A DNA stretch of 64,000 bases from Massilibacillus massiliensis (GTDB lineage: Bacteria > Bacillota > Negativicutes > FLKF01), in assembly GCF_900086705.1 (NCBI RefSeq), contig NZ_LT575483.1, positions 2,919,516 through 2,983,515 of the forward strand, read 5' to 3'. Shown here piece after piece: positions 17,822 to 28,284 of the stretch. Each line of letters begins with the position of its first letter. Position 1 is the stretch's first letter. The translations under genes were made by a program, and so were the position numbers. The notes beneath the pieces are model-generated. The model saw only the letters and a program-made list of their open reading frames with translations. It was not told the origin of the DNA and did not search any database.

Positions 17822-18698
17822 AACTTGGGAATATTTTATTCGGGAAGTATTTATTTCTTTAAAACGCAACAATTGGATGACCTTTGCATCGATTAGTACA
17901 GTTGCAGTGTCTTTACTGATTTTAGGATTGTTTTTAATCATGGTATTGAACCTGAATAATATGGCGACAGCGCTTGAATCGCAGGTGCAAATTAATGTAT
18001 ATTTGCATGATGATTTAAGTGATGAGAAAATGGAAGCCATTGGTGAGAAGATTCAAAAGATTTCCGGTGTGGAAGAAGTTCAATTTGTTACGAAGAAAGA
18101 AGCCATGGAAAGGTTTAAACAGCGTCTAGGTGATCAGCAGGGATTGCTGACTGCATTGGGTGAGGTAAATCCACTGCCAAATGCCTTTGAAGTTAAATTA
18201 AACTCTCCTGAGCATGTAAAAGCTGCGGCAGATGCAATCAATACATATGAGGGTGTCGAGAATGCAAAATTTGGACAAGAAGTGATTGATCAATTGTTTG
18301 AATTAACAAAGATGATTCGAATTTTTGGGTTCGTGATTATTGTGTTTTTAGCCTTCGCGACAATATTTATTATTTCCAATACGATTCGTTTAACCGTATT
18401 TGCGAGACGGAAAGAGATTGGCATTATGAAATATGTGGGGGCGACGGATTGGTTTATTCGCTGGCCTTTCCTTATGGAAGGCATGGTGTTGGGATTTGTT
18501 GGTTCAATTGTAGCGACAATGGTACTGCGTAATTCTTATGGCGCGGTTGTAGCTAGAATCTACGAAACACTGACATTTTTGCCTTTAATTCCGGAACAGC
18601 CGTTTTTGGATCGGATCAGTATTTTGATGATTGTTGTTGGTACTGCAATTGGTGCCTTGGGAAGTACGATTTCGTTGAAACGGTTTATGAAAGTATAA
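17811..18698 (+). CDS. ftsX: Cell division protein FtsX
   Basis: A 295-residue FtsX with four transmembrane helices: one at about 22-45, then a large extracellular domain, and three near 165-190, 220-245 and 265-290. IKRNNWMTFASIS-type N-terminus, the FVTKKEAMERFKQRLG segment and the VFARRKEIGIMKYVGATDWF motif are characteristic. The extracytoplasmic domain activates the murein hydrolase system, most likely the M23 coiled-coil protein encoded 12 bases downstream. Confidence 0.95.
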   Translation: MKIRTWEYFIREVFISLKRNNWMTFASISTVAVSLLILGLFLIMVLNLNNMATALESQVQINVYLHDDLSDEKMEAIGEKIQKISGVEEVQFVTKKEAMERFKQRLGDQQGLLTALGEVNPLPNAFEVKLNSPEHVKAAADAINTYEGVENAKFGQEVIDQLFELTKMIRIFGFVIIVFLAFATIFIISNTIRLTVFARRKEIGIMKYVGATDWFIRWPFLMEGMVLGFVGSIVATMVLRNSYGAVVARIYETLTFLPLIPEQPFLDRISILMIVVGTAIGALGSTISLKRFMKV

Positions 18699-18710
18699 GG
18701 AGAGGTTTTA

Positions 18711-19844
18711 ATGAAAAATTTAAAACGTTATTGTACTACTTTAACCCTGCTATGTTTCGTTGGTTCTTTTTCCTTAACCGTTTTTGCGAATTCTCTTGAC
18801 AATAAATTGAATGAAATACAAACACAGATGTCAGACCAAAAAGGTAAAGTCGACGATGCAAAAAAGCAAGTGGACAGCGTGTCTGAACAACTTAGAGTCT
18901 TGCAGCAGGATTTACAAACTGCAACCGATGAATATAAGGCAGTGAAGAAGCAACTCAATGATACAGAAGAAAAAATTGAGGAAAATAAAGAAATTTTAGC
19001 AAAAGCAGAAAAAGATTTGGCGAAGCGGATGAAGATTTTAAATAAACGAATTCGTGACATTTATGAAAATGGTCAAATCAGCTATGTCGATGTATTATTT
19101 GGGGCAAAAGATTTCAATGACTTTATGACGCGGATGGATTTATTAAAGCGTGTCATTAAACATGATTATGACTTGATTACAAAGATTCAAAGTGAACGTG
19201 CTTTGATTTTAGATAAAAAAGCCGAACTGGAACGCGATCAAGCGACTTTGAAAGAACTTGAGAAAGCCGCAGAAGAAAAAAGAAAACTAGTTGAAGCCAG
19301 TAAAGAGAAAAAAGAAAAAGTCCTAGATCAAGCGGTCAATGATCGTGATACGGCTGAACGTGCTTATCAAGAATTATTAGAGGCTTCAAAGCAGGTAGAG
19401 CAAATGATTCGTCAGAGTCGTTATCCGATCAGTGGTGGACAAGGCAGTGGTAAATCGACCGGCTCTATGATTTGGCCGATTGATGGGCCGATTACGTCTG
19501 AATATGGTTGGCGCACACATCCGATTTTTGGAACGTCTAAATATCATAGTGGAATTGATATCGGCGGAGATTATGGGATGCCAGTTCATGCAGCGGATGG
19601 TGGAGTGGTTATTTATGCTGGATGGATTAGTGGATATGGAAATGCAGTGATTATTGATCATGGAAATAGTGTATCTTCATTGTATGGGCATAATGAAAGC
19701 TTAGCTGTTAGTGAAGGACAAAGTGTTTCACAAGGCCAGGTAATTGCCTATTGTGGATCGACTGGCTATTCAACAGGGCCACATGTTCATTTTGAAGTAC
19801 GGGAAAATGGTTCTCCGGTGAGCCCGTATAATTATTTACGTTAG
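18711..19844 (+). CDS. EnvC-like murein hydrolase activator, coiled coil + M23 domain
   Basis: A 377-residue secreted protein. A signal peptide (about 1-26, ending VFA) precedes a long coiled coil (about 27-235) rich in E/K/Q heptads and a C-terminal M23 peptidase domain (about 260-377). The M23 metal-site motifs look intact: HSGIDIGG and HVHFE, so it may be an active endopeptidase rather than a pure activator like E. coli EnvC. Position right after ftsEX supports FtsX-controlled peptidoglycan cleavage at division. The linker holds a short Gly/Ser-rich segment near 243-252. Confidence 0.92.
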   Translation: MKNLKRYCTTLTLLCFVGSFSLTVFANSLDNKLNEIQTQMSDQKGKVDDAKKQVDSVSEQLRVLQQDLQTATDEYKAVKKQLNDTEEKIEENKEILAKAEKDLAKRMKILNKRIRDIYENGQISYVDVLFGAKDFNDFMTRMDLLKRVIKHDYDLITKIQSERALILDKKAELERDQATLKELEKAAEEKRKLVEASKEKKEKVLDQAVNDRDTAERAYQELLEASKQVEQMIRQSRYPISGGQGSGKSTGSMIWPIDGPITSEYGWRTHPIFGTSKYHSGIDIGGDYGMPVHAADGGVVIYAGWISGYGNAVIIDHGNSVSSLYGHNESLAVSEGQSVSQGQVIAYCGSTGYSTGPHVHFEVRENGSPVSPYNYLR

Positions 19845-19912
19845 TATAAATATGGCGTTTTTCGCATACGTTATAGCAATGTAGACGATAAGCGGAAAAT
19901 AAAATTATAGAA

Positions 19913-19956
19913 AGCAACAGGATGTTAAGGGGAAAAATAACATTCTGTTGCTTTTT
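19913..19956 (+). terminator. Rho-independent terminator of the ftsEX operon
   Basis: AGCAACAGGATGTTA and TAACATTCTGTTGCT form a 15-bp stem with one wobble, followed by TTTTT. It ends 25 bases before the ctpA start. Confidence 0.88.
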
Positions 19957-19980
19957 ATAGCAGTGAATAGAGGTGGGGAA

Positions 19981-21120
19981 ATGAGTAAAAAAAAGCTGAT
20001 ATTAGGATCTATATTCCTAGTCTTATTGACGATGTTTGCGACACTTTCAGGTGTTTATTACGTATTGGGGCTGAATCAATTTAAAGTTTCCAATACCGTT
20101 CGCTTTTTACATGCGTTAAGATTTATTGACAGCCAGTTTGTAAATGAAGTAAGTGAAAATAAATTAATTACAGGTGCGATTTCCGGAATGATGGCTTCCC
20201 TAGAGGATCCACATTCGATTTACTTAGATCCGCAAATGTATAAAGAATTAATGAGTCATACGGAAGGATCATTTGGCGGTGTCGGAATTGTAATGGGGGT
20301 AAAAGACAAAGTGCTTACCGTTGTTGCTCCAATTGAAGGCACACCGAGTTTTACAGCTGGTATTAAGAGTGGCGATAAAATTGTAAAAATTAATGGGGAA
20401 GATACGAAAGAGCTTGCCGTGGATCAAGCTGCAAATAAAATTCGCGGTGAAATTGGCACAGAAATCACGTTAACAATTCAACGTGAGGGCGAAGAAGAAA
20501 AAGATTATGTGTTAACGCGTTCGAATATTGAAATTAAGACAGTCGCAAGTAAAATGCTAGATGGTGGAGTTGGCTACATTCGAATTTCTACCTTTAGTGA
20601 ACATACCGGCAAGGACGTCGATAAAGCATATAAAGAATTAGAAGAACAAGGGATGAAAGCAATCGTTTTAGATTTACGTGACAATCCAGGGGGATTGCTC
20701 AATACGAGTGTAGAGGTTGCTAATTATTTCATTCCAAAAGGGACAGTTGTTTCTACGATAAAACGTGATGGAACAAGAGAAGTTCTGAGTGCAACAAAAT
20801 TGGATGCAGTTAAGTATCCGGCAGCAGTTTTGGTAAATGGCGGTAGTGCAAGTGCTTCTGAAATTGTATCCGGTGCAATTCAAGATACACAGTCCGGTAC
20901 GATTGTTGGCACAAAATCCTACGGTAAAGGATCGGTGCAAATCGTAATGCCAATGTATGGCGGCGATGCATTAAAATTGACCATTGCTAAATATTATACG
21001 CCAAATGATCGCTCAATTGATGGGATTGGTATCGAACCCGATGTTGTTGTGGAACCAAATGGTACAACGGATAATCAGTTGGAAAAGGCGATAGAGATTG
21101 TGAAGGGCAAGCTGCAATAA
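19981..21120 (+). CDS. ctpA: Carboxy-terminal processing protease, S41 family
   Basis: A 379-residue S41 peptidase: N-terminal membrane anchor (about 5-27), PDZ domain (about 85-175; GGVGIVMGV and the ligand loop TAGIKSGDKIVKING) and a catalytic domain with the nucleophile in NGGSASASEIVSGAI and the general base Lys in GTKSYGKGSVQ. It trims proteins from their C-terminus outside the cytoplasmic membrane. ATG at 19981 follows AGGTGGGG; the in-frame ATG at 19948 lies inside the upstream terminator. It follows the EnvC-like gene, a common Firmicute order. Confidence 0.93.
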   Translation: MSKKKLILGSIFLVLLTMFATLSGVYYVLGLNQFKVSNTVRFLHALRFIDSQFVNEVSENKLITGAISGMMASLEDPHSIYLDPQMYKELMSHTEGSFGGVGIVMGVKDKVLTVVAPIEGTPSFTAGIKSGDKIVKINGEDTKELAVDQAANKIRGEIGTEITLTIQREGEEEKDYVLTRSNIEIKTVASKMLDGGVGYIRISTFSEHTGKDVDKAYKELEEQGMKAIVLDLRDNPGGLLNTSVEVANYFIPKGTVVSTIKRDGTREVLSATKLDAVKYPAAVLVNGGSASASEIVSGAIQDTQSGTIVGTKSYGKGSVQIVMPMYGGDALKLTIAKYYTPNDRSIDGIGIEPDVVVEPNGTTDNQLEKAIEIVKGKLQ

Positions 21121-21133
21121 AATTACTAGGGAC

Positions 21134-21276
21134 AGATAGGCTGCGGGCTGGCGATAAGAACTCATCTGCGTCGTTACAGTAAGGGGCTGCTCGTCGACGT
21201 ACGGTAAGTACGACTCCTTCGCAACCCCTTACTGTGCCTAGCATCTGAGTACTTCTTGCCAACCGGCAGCCTATCT
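21134..21276 (+). repeat. 143-bp imperfect palindrome (MITE-like or REP-like element)
   Basis: AGATAGGCTGC at 21134-21144 pairs with GCAGCCTATCT at 21266-21276; ACAGTAAGGGG at 21176-21186 pairs with CCCCTTACTGT at 21225-21235; the apex holds CGTAC/GTACG. The intervening arms (TGGC/GCCA, ACTCA/TGAGT) also pair, so nearly the whole unit folds as one long interrupted hairpin. It is G+C-richer than its surroundings and codes for nothing convincing. Confidence 0.8.
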
Positions 21277-21306
21277 TCGTGCTAGTTTATAAGTGGCACG
21301 GATTTT

Positions 21307-21342
21307 AGCACATCCTATTCACTTCGGTGAATAGGATGTGCT
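21307..21342 (+). terminator. 16-bp hairpin with TTCG loop after ctpA
   Basis: AGCACATCCTATTCAC/GTGAATAGGATGTGCT form a perfect 16-bp stem around a TTCG tetraloop, then TTGTTG. It is an exceptionally stable hairpin with a poor T run. Confidence 0.7.
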
Positions 21343-21357
21343 TTGTTGTGTCAGAAG

Positions 21358-21385
21358 ACTGTCGCACTTTGGTGCGGCAGTTTTT
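21358..21385 (+). terminator. Rho-independent terminator downstream of ctpA
   Basis: CTGTCGCAC pairs with GTGCGGCAG (one wobble) and is followed by TTTTT. This is the most terminator-like of the hairpins in this gap. Confidence 0.75.
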
Positions 21386-21406
21386 GCTTTGTTTTCGTTC
21401 TCCCGG

Positions 21407-21516
21407 CCTTTTCCGGAAAAATACGTTCCGAAGGATGAAAAAATAGTGGTTTGCGTAAAAAAATCCGTTTGTCTGAGCGAAGCGAGTTAAGGATTTTAGC
21501 AAGCCACTATTTTTTC
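21407..21516 (+). repeat. Dispersed repeat, copy 1, with covarying hairpin
   Basis: It begins CCTTTTCCGGAAAAATACGT and shares this left part almost exactly with the copy at 59227-59340. The right part folds: GAAAAAATAGTGGTTTGC pairs with GCAAGCCACTATTTTTTC, and inside AAATCC pairs with GGATTT. The stem sequence differs between the two copies but pairing is kept in both. Confidence 0.8.
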
Positions 21517-21550
21517 AAGTATTTTGGAGGCTTAGGGCCTAGCCTTTTTG

Positions 21551-21577
21551 GTCCTTTTGCGGCTATGGCAAAAGGAC
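21551..21577 (+). repeat. 10-bp hairpin in the ctpA-uvrB gap
   Basis: GTCCTTTTGC/GCAAAAGGAC with a 7-base loop, no T tract. The gap 21121-21780 as a whole contains only such palindromes, no gene, and the uvrB promoter. Confidence 0.6.
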
Positions 21578-21676
21578 ATCTATTCTCATCCTATACGAAG
21601 AATATAAGTAAAGTCTTAGTGCGGTAGCCATGTTTAGTTATTTATAGATTTTGGATATGATAATAAAATAATCCAT

Positions 21677-21705
21677 TTGTTTCGTACATATGTTTGTGCT
21701 ATAAT
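21677..21705 (+). promoter_or_regulatory. Predicted sigma-A promoter of uvrB
   Basis: TTGTTT at 21677-21682 and TATAAT at 21700-21705 with 17 bases between, plus an extended -10 TGC. I see no clear LexA box next to it. Confidence 0.75.
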
Positions 21706-21780
21706 TTTAAGAATAATGATTCTTTATAATTAAGTTTAAATAGAGATGTGAAAAGTCTTTTTGCTTGGTGAGGTGTTTTT

Positions 21781-23838
21781 ATGGCGAATGTCCCAAAATT
21801 ACAGACTGTGTATCAAGATGGCGGTGTACCGTTTAAAGTCGTATCGGAATTTGAACCGACTGGTGATCAGCCGAAGGCGATTGAAGCGCTTGTAGGTGGT
21901 ATAGAAAATGGACAAGAAGCACAGGTTTTACTCGGTGCCACGGGAACCGGTAAAACTTTTACGATTGCAAAAACAATTGAACGTGTACAGAAACCTACTT
22001 TGGTTATTGCACATAATAAAACGCTTGCAGCACAGCTTGCCAGTGAGTTTAAAGAATTTTTTCCGAATAATGCAGTGGAATATTTTGTGAGTTATTATGA
22101 TTATTATCAACCGGAAGCGTATATTGCGCATACGGATACGTATATTGAGAAAGATGCATCCATTAATGATGAAATCGATAAATTACGCCACTCGGCGACT
22201 TGTTCTTTATTTGAACGTCGCGATGTAATTATTGTTGCGAGTGTTTCTTGTATTTACGGGTTAGGATCACCGGAGGATTATCATGGATTGGTCTTATCAA
22301 TCAGACAGGGACAGATTTATGATCGTGATGCGATTTTACGTAAGTTGGTCAGCATTCAATATGAACGAAATGATATAAATTTTACGCGCGGAAAATTTCG
22401 TGTACGTGGTGATGTTGTCGAAATTTTTCCGGCCGGTTATAATGAACGGGCAATTCGTGTGGAGTTGTTTGGTGATGAGATTGAACGCATCTTGGAAATT
22501 GATGTATTAACGGGAGAAATCTATGGTGAGCGCAAGCACATTACGGTCTATCCGGCATCTCACTATGTAACATCAAGAGAAAAAATGCTGGAAGCAGTAA
22601 CTGCGATCGAGGCGGAATTAGAAGAAAGACTCCAGTATTTAAAAGCAAATCAAAAATTGGTAGAAGCACAGCGACTAGAACAGCGAACGCGCTATGATAT
22701 TGAAATGATGCTGGAGATGGGATATTGCTCAGGTATTGAAAACTATTCAAAACATTTGACAAAAAGAGAGACAGGAGAAGCACCATTTACCTTGGTGAAT
22801 TATTTTCCCGATGATTTTCTGATTGTGATCGATGAATCGCATGTAACTTTACCACAGATCAGGGCAATGTATGCAGGGGATCGCTCACGGAAGGAATCTC
22901 TAGTGGCGAATGGGTTTCGTTTGCCGTCTGCTTTTGATAACAGACCGTTTAAATTTGAGGAATTTGTAAAATGTATCAACCAGATTATTTACGTTTCGGC
23001 AACGCCGGCTAAATATGAGATGGAACAGGCAAATCAAGTTGTAGAACAGATCATCAGACCAACAGGGCTCTTGGATCCGGAAATCGATATACGTCCCTTG
23101 AAAGGGCAGATGGATGATCTATTAAGTGAAATAAAAAAACGAATTTTGTTAAAAGAACGCGTGTTAGTTACGACCTTGACTAAAAAAATGGCGGAGAATT
23201 TAACAGAGTATTTAAAAGAAATGGGGATTAAAGTTCGTTATCTGCATTCCGATATTGTTACGATGGAACGGGCAGAAATTATTCGTGATTTGCGTGCAGG
23301 GGTATTTGATGTACTGATTGGAATTAATTTATTGCGTGAAGGATTGGATTTGCCGGAAGTTTCTTTGGTGGCGATTTTGGATGCTGATAAAGAGGGCTTT
23401 CTGCGTTCGGATACTTCCCTGATTCAGACGATTGGACGGGCGGCACGTAATGTACAAGGCAGAGTTATCATGTACGCCGATCATATGACAGATTCGATGA
23501 AGCGGGCGATAGGGGAAACGGATCGTCGCCGTGAAGTGCAAAGAGCGTATAATGAAGCACATGGAATTACACCGCGTACTGTGCAAAAACGTATCAAGGA
23601 TTTGATTCAAACAACGAAAGTTGCAGAAGGCGCAGTCGAGTATAAAACAAAATCGAATATCAATATGTCTGATCAGGAAAAGCAAGAATTGATGACTACG
23701 CTGGAAAAAGAAATGCGCGAGGCTTCACGCAAGTTAGAATTTGAACGTGCCGCTAATTTGCGGGATATGATTGTCGAATTAAAAATGAGTTTACCAGCAA
23801 AAATGACAACGAAAAAATCAAACCGCAAGAAGAAATGA
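21781..23838 (+). CDS. uvrB: Excinuclease ABC subunit UvrB
   Basis: A 685-residue UvrB of full length. Walker A GATGTGKT near residues 52-59, the beta-hairpin [11 protein letters not shown] near 102-112 that locks on damaged [12 protein letters not shown] and helicase motifs [15 protein letters not shown] and QTIGRAARN are all present; the C-terminal UVR motif (about 640-675, [22 protein letters not shown]) binds UvrC. It verifies damage delivered by UvrA and recruits UvrC. It is the first gene of a uvrB-uvrA pair; uvrC is separate at 44141. Confidence 0.98.
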   Translation: MANVPKLQTVYQDGGVPFKVVSEFEPTGDQPKAIEALVGGIENGQEAQVLLGATGTGKTFTIAKTIERVQKPTLVIAHNKTLAAQLASEFKEFFPNNAVEYFVSYYDYYQPEAYIAHTDTYIEKDASINDEIDKLRHSATCSLFERRDVIIVASVSCIYGLGSPEDYHGLVLSIRQGQIYDRDAILRKLVSIQYERNDINFTRGKFRVRGDVVEIFPAGYNERAIRVELFGDEIERILEIDVLTGEIYGERKHITVYPASHYVTSREKMLEAVTAIEAELEERLQYLKANQKLVEAQRLEQRTRYDIEMMLEMGYCSGIENYSKHLTKRETGEAPFTLVNYFPDDFLIVIDESHVTLPQIRAMYAGDRSRKESLVANGFRLPSAFDNRPFKFEEFVKCINQIIYVSATPAKYEMEQANQVVEQIIRPTGLLDPEIDIRPLKGQMDDLLSEIKKRILLKERVLVTTLTKKMAENLTEYLKEMGIKVRYLHSDIVTMERAEIIRDLRAGVFDVLIGINLLREGLDLPEVSLVAILDADKEGFLRSDTSLIQTIGRAARNVQGRVIMYADHMTDSMKRAIGETDRRREVQRAYNEAHGITPRTVQKRIKDLIQTTKVAEGAVEYKTKSNINMSDQEKQELMTTLEKEMREASRKLEFERAANLRDMIVELKMSLPAKMTTKKSNRKKK

Positions 23839-23890
23839 TTTTAAATAATAGATAAAATCGTTATATGAGATGCAGGGAAAGGAATTTGCA

Positions 23891-26725
23891 GTGAAAGATA
23901 AAATTGTCGTAAAAGGTGCCAGAGAGCACAACTTAAAAAATATTGATATAGAAATTCCGCGTGATCAATTGGTGGTTGTAACGGGTTTAAGTGGTTCAGG
24001 AAAATCTTCTTTGGCGTTTGATACGATTTATGCTGAAGGGCAGAGACGGTATGTGGAGTCACTTTCTGCATATGCGCGGCAGTTTTTGGGGCAAATGGAT
24101 AAACCTGATGTAGATTATATCGAAGGCTTATCTCCCGCGATTTCTATTGACCAAAAGACAACGAGCCGCAACCCTCGTTCTACAGTAGGAACTGTTACGG
24201 AAATTTATGATTATCTTCGTCTGATGTTTGCGCGTGCTGGTCGTCCGCATTGTCCAAAATGTGGTAAAATGATTTCACAGCAAACCGTTGATCAGATGGT
24301 CGATCAATTGTTATTGCAGCCAGAATCGACAAAGATTATGGTAATGGCACAAGTGGTGCGTGGAAAGAAAGGTGAGCACCAAAAAATATTGGATTCTATC
24401 CGTAAAAATGGCTATGTCAGAGTACGAATTGATGGGCAAATACAAGATGTAAATGATGAAATTAAATTAGAAAAAAATAAAAAACATACAATTGAAGTCG
24501 TGATAGATCGGCTGGTACTTCGTGAAGGGATTGGTCAACGGTTGGCAGATTCATTAGAAACTGCTTTGACGTTAGGCGAAGGTGTAGTGTTAGTGCAAAT
24601 TATTGATGGCGAGGAATTGATGTTTAGTCAAAACTTTGCTTGCGTAGATTGCGGGATTAGTCTGCCTGAAATTGCACCGCGCATGTTTTCTTTTAACAGT
24701 CCGTTCGGAGCTTGTCCGGCTTGCAGCGGGCTGGGGAATAATATGGAGTTTGATCTTGATCTGGTGATGCCGGATACAAATAAAAGTTTTATAGATGGAT
24801 TATTTGCACCGTTATCAAAAAACATAAATTCTTATGCAATGTGTCAGCTTGATGCTGTTCTTGTAAAATATGGTTATTCTTTAGACAGCTCTTGGGATGA
24901 TCTAGATGAGCCAGTGAAAGAAATTATTTTATATGGTTCTGGTGAGGAAAAATTTAAATACCATTATGAAAATATGTATGGCGAATACAAGGAATATAAT
25001 TCGCAATTTGAAGGCGTGATGCCAATGCTCAATCGGCGTTATAGCGAATCTCACTCAGATATGCAAAAAGAAGAATATGAGAGTTATATGAGCAGTAAGA
25101 CATGTCCGGTTTGTAATGGCGCACGTTTAAAACCAGAAACGCTGGCGATTCAAATTGGCGGGAAAAATATTCATGAAGTTACTTGTTTAACGATCGCTGC
25201 ATGTAAAGATTTTTTTGCGAATTTAGAATTGAATGCAAGAGAAACAATGATTGCAGCACAAATTTTGAAAGAAATTCATGCTAGACTTGGCTTTTTATTG
25301 GATGTTGGATTAGACTATCTGACTTTGGATCGGGCTGCAGGAACCTTATCCGGTGGGGAAGCGCAGCGAATTCGACTTGCTACTCAAATTGGATCAGGCC
25401 TTGTGGGAGTGCTTTATATTCTGGATGAGCCGAGCATTGGGCTGCACCAACGCGATAACAATCGTTTATTAGCGACTTTAAAACATTTACGTGATGTTGG
25501 CAATACGTTGATTGTGGTAGAACATGATGAAGATACCATGTATGCTGCGGATCATATTATTGACATAGGTCCGGTTGCAGGTGCAGGTGGGGGACATGTT
25601 GTCGCACAAGGTACGGTAGAGGAAATTAAAGCAAATTCTTGTTCTATTACCGGGCAATATTTAAGTCGAAAGAAATATATTCCTGTGCCGAAAGAGCGTA
25701 AAAAGACGAATGGTAAGTGGCTTGAAGTCATTGGCGCTAAGGAAAATAATTTAAAAAATATCAATGTGAAATTTCCCATTGGATTATTTACTGCGGTAAC
25801 AGGGGTCTCCGGTTCAGGAAAATCTACTTTGGTCAATGAAATTTTATATAAAGGGCTGGCGAGCAAACTTTATCAAGGACGTGGTAAAGCAGGATCGTAT
25901 AAAGAAATTCGCGGCATAGAATATATTGATAAAATTATTGATATTGATCAGTCCCCGATTGGCAGAACACCACGTTCGAATCCTGCCACCTATACAGGGT
26001 TATTTGATCATATTCGTGAAGTGTTCAGTCAAACCAATGAAGCGAAAATGCGTGGATATAAGCCTGGGCGTTTTAGCTTCAATGTAAAGGGTGGGCGGTG
26101 TGAAGCTTGTCATGGAGACGGTATTATCAAAATTGAAATGCACTTTTTGCCGGATGTTTACGTTCCCTGTGAAGTTTGTAAAAGTGCCCGCTATAATCGT
26201 GAAACGTTAGAAGTACATTATAAAGGAAAGTCAATTTCCGATGTACTCAATATGGTAATTGATGATGCAGCAGAATTCTTTAAAAATATTCCGAGATTAC
26301 AGCGTAAATTACAAATCTTACAAGATGTTGGACTTGGCTATATAAAATTAGGACAACCAGCTACGACGCTTTCCGGCGGTGAAGCACAGCGCGTCAAACT
26401 TGCAACGGAACTAGCACGGCGCAGCACTGGTAAAACGCTGTATATTCTTGATGAACCGACAACGGGTTTGCATACGGCAGATATTCATAAATTATTGGAA
26501 GTGTTGAAACGTCTTGTTGAATGTGGGGATACAGTCGTTGTGATCGAGCATAATTTAGACGTAATCAAGACTGCAGATTATGTGATTGATCTTGGCCCAG
26601 AGGGTGGATTCAGAGGTGGTACCATTGTTGCAAAAGGGACACCAGAAGATATCGCTGCTGTGCCAGAATCTTATACAGGTCAGTTTTTGAAGCCATTGCT
26701 TGAAGAAAAATTGGATGTAGAATAA
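23891..26725 (+). CDS. uvrA: Excinuclease ABC subunit UvrA
   Basis: A 944-residue UvrA with two ABC ATPase halves. The first P-loop is GLSGSGKSS near 31-39 and the second GVSGSGKST near 637-645; signatures [13 protein letters not shown] and [13 protein letters not shown] are both intact. Zinc modules include CPKCGK near 121-126, CVDCG/CPACSG in the insertion and CEACHGDG later. It scans DNA for bulky lesions and loads UvrB. GTG at 23891 is chosen because it gives the usual UvrA N-terminus and AAAGGA precedes it; ATG at 23870 would add seven non-conserved residues. Confidence 0.97.
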   Translation: MKDKIVVKGAREHNLKNIDIEIPRDQLVVVTGLSGSGKSSLAFDTIYAEGQRRYVESLSAYARQFLGQMDKPDVDYIEGLSPAISIDQKTTSRNPRSTVGTVTEIYDYLRLMFARAGRPHCPKCGKMISQQTVDQMVDQLLLQPESTKIMVMAQVVRGKKGEHQKILDSIRKNGYVRVRIDGQIQDVNDEIKLEKNKKHTIEVVIDRLVLREGIGQRLADSLETALTLGEGVVLVQIIDGEELMFSQNFACVDCGISLPEIAPRMFSFNSPFGACPACSGLGNNMEFDLDLVMPDTNKSFIDGLFAPLSKNINSYAMCQLDAVLVKYGYSLDSSWDDLDEPVKEIILYGSGEEKFKYHYENMYGEYKEYNSQFEGVMPMLNRRYSESHSDMQKEEYESYMSSKTCPVCNGARLKPETLAIQIGGKNIHEVTCLTIAACKDFFANLELNARETMIAAQILKEIHARLGFLLDVGLDYLTLDRAAGTLSGGEAQRIRLATQIGSGLVGVLYILDEPSIGLHQRDNNRLLATLKHLRDVGNTLIVVEHDEDTMYAADHIIDIGPVAGAGGGHVVAQGTVEEIKANSCSITGQYLSRKKYIPVPKERKKTNGKWLEVIGAKENNLKNINVKFPIGLFTAVTGVSGSGKSTLVNEILYKGLASKLYQGRGKAGSYKEIRGIEYIDKIIDIDQSPIGRTPRSNPATYTGLFDHIREVFSQTNEAKMRGYKPGRFSFNVKGGRCEACHGDGIIKIEMHFLPDVYVPCEVCKSARYNRETLEVHYKGKSISDVLNMVIDDAAEFFKNIPRLQRKLQILQDVGLGYIKLGQPATTLSGGEAQRVKLATELARRSTGKTLYILDEPTTGLHTADIHKLLEVLKRLVECGDTVVVIEHNLDVIKTADYVIDLGPEGGFRGGTIVAKGTPEDIAAVPESYTGQFLKPLLEEKLDVE

Positions 26726-26766
26726 GATAAATTAACCCTATCAGCTGGCAGATGGGGTCAAATATT

Positions 26767-26813
26767 AAAGTGGTATAAACGGCTATTTATAGCTGTTTAT
26801 ACCACTTTATTTT
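26767..26813 (+). terminator. Rho-independent terminator of uvrBA, abutted by the second IS
   Basis: AAAGTGGTATAAAC at 26767-26780 pairs with GTTTATACCACTTT at 26795-26808 and the stem continues through GCTAT/ATAGC. The T-rich tail is the target duplication of IS copy 2. Confidence 0.9.
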
Positions 26814-28223
26814 GGCTCTTTGTCAAATGTTGTGGTTTAGACAGGATGGAAAAATCCATCCTGTCTTTTTATATGCAGATTTCTGTAAAAATTCGTTTCT
26901 TTCGCACTTTTCTTCTTTCCGGATTGTTTAATAAATAGATAATGCGCCGTTTAAAGTTATCAAAATTTCTGTAGCTGTAACATATTCTTTTTAGGTTCTT
27001 TATTGTCGTATTGCATCCTTCTGTAAAGCCATTGTTATAGCCGGTTGCTATTGCATGTAGGATTTCCGTTTTCCACTGAATCGTTGTATTCCATAAAGTT
27101 TGAAAGGGTTTCAAATTTTGCTTTTCTACGGCTGCTTGAAATCCTTTCAGCTTTTGTATAAATTGCTTGCTGTCTTTGCTGTCAAGAAGATCAAAATAAA
27201 CTTCTTTCATTGCGTAGGCAGCAGATAAATCCTCTGAGTAATTCAGCATGACTTGCAAAGCTGCACGGTCTTCATCGTTAGAAAGATTCTTTTCTCTAGT
27301 GAGCATAAGATATCTAGCACGTTTAAAATACCTTCGCTGATTTTCTGGAAGGTTGCTTTGCACCTGCTTTCGAATGGTATTTAAAGCGTCATTTGCCATT
27401 CGTACCGCATGAAATTTATCTGCTGCAATTTTGGCATTCGGAAAGCATTCTTTGGCCATTTTTCTAAAGGATGAACTTAAATCTATACTCACATGCTTAA
27501 CTTTTAAGCGCTCGGCTAAAGGATAGGCAAGGATCTTTGCATAAAGGATATCCGGAGAACGATCTTCAATAATATTTAAGCAAGTGTAGTTATTCAGATC
27601 GTTTATGACGACCTGAAATTTTGCGCCAGCATTGCCTTTAAACTCATCAATCGAGATAGATGAGGAAAGATTAGATGAAGCGGGAGAAACCGATTTAAAC
27701 AAACGCTGTACCGTAGAGATTGAAAGTTTATATCGGTGAGCAATATCGGTAGAAGTAACCAAAAACCCATGTTCTTGAAGTATTTTAGCAATAAGTTCAC
27801 GAGACATTCGCTGGTATTTGGAAAGAAGAGAATTCTGTTCAGAAAAAGCTTTCCCGCAAGAGGAACATCTGTACCTGCGTCTGCGATAGACAAGGAGGAA
27901 CTCTGTATTTGAGAGCAACAAAGTTTTAACAGGCTGATGTCTATAGTCATGAATTTTTAAAGTTTGTGTCTGACAATGAGGGCAGGCATGGGATTTTACA
28001 GGTAAGGTGAGTAAAAAAGTATGATCATCGATGAGTTTTAAACTGTTTTCTGGTAAATGCATAATAGATGTGATAAAATTCATATTGGACATGGCGATTT
28101 CTCCTAGATGTTAGTTTTGGTCAATTAATATTTTACTAGAAATCTCCCATGTCTTTTTGTATGCAAAAAAATAAATGTTGTAGTTTTGATTTTCATCAAA
28201 ACCACAACATTTATTATAGAGCC
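26814..28223 (-). mobile_element. ISL3-family insertion sequence, copy 2, with 8-bp target duplication
   Basis: A complete 1410-bp element with the same ends as copy 1 but in reverse orientation. TTTATTTT occurs at 26806-26813 and again at 28224-28231, the target duplication. It lies in the tail of the uvrA terminator and 61 bp from the 3' end of the minus-strand gene at 28285, so it disrupts no gene. Confidence 0.95.
26869..28092 (-). CDS. ISL3-family transposase (copy 2)
   Basis: A 407-residue transposase with the same amino-acid sequence as the one at 1978-3201, including the N-terminal zinc finger, helix-turn-helix and DDE core. The internal left-end terminator hairpin is also present (about 28166-28212), so transcription from the nif side is unlikely to run into it. 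Confidence 0.97.
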   Translation of the reverse strand: MSNMNFITSIMHLPENSLKLIDDHTFLLTLPVKSHACPHCQTQTLKIHDYRHQPVKTLLLSNTEFLLVYRRRRYRCSSCGKAFSEQNSLLSKYQRMSRELIAKILQEHGFLVTSTDIAHRYKLSISTVQRLFKSVSPASSNLSSSISIDEFKGNAGAKFQVVINDLNNYTCLNIIEDRSPDILYAKILAYPLAERLKVKHVSIDLSSSFRKMAKECFPNAKIAADKFHAVRMANDALNTIRKQVQSNLPENQRRYFKRARYLMLTREKNLSNDEDRAALQVMLNYSEDLSAAYAMKEVYFDLLDSKDSKQFIQKLKGFQAAVEKQNLKPFQTLWNTTIQWKTEILHAIATGYNNGFTEGCNTTIKNLKRICYSYRNFDNFKRRIIYLLNNPERRKVRKKRIFTEICI

Positions 28224-28284
28224 TTTATTTTACTTATTTCAGTTAACATTTGCATAATCGTTGTTTGGTATTGTTGCTGTTTTT

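Noticed and set aside
21134-21385. CRISPR array or rRNA fragment in the ctpA-uvrB gap
   Set aside because: There is no regular repeat-spacer periodicity and no rRNA-like conserved sequence; the signal is made of palindromes only.
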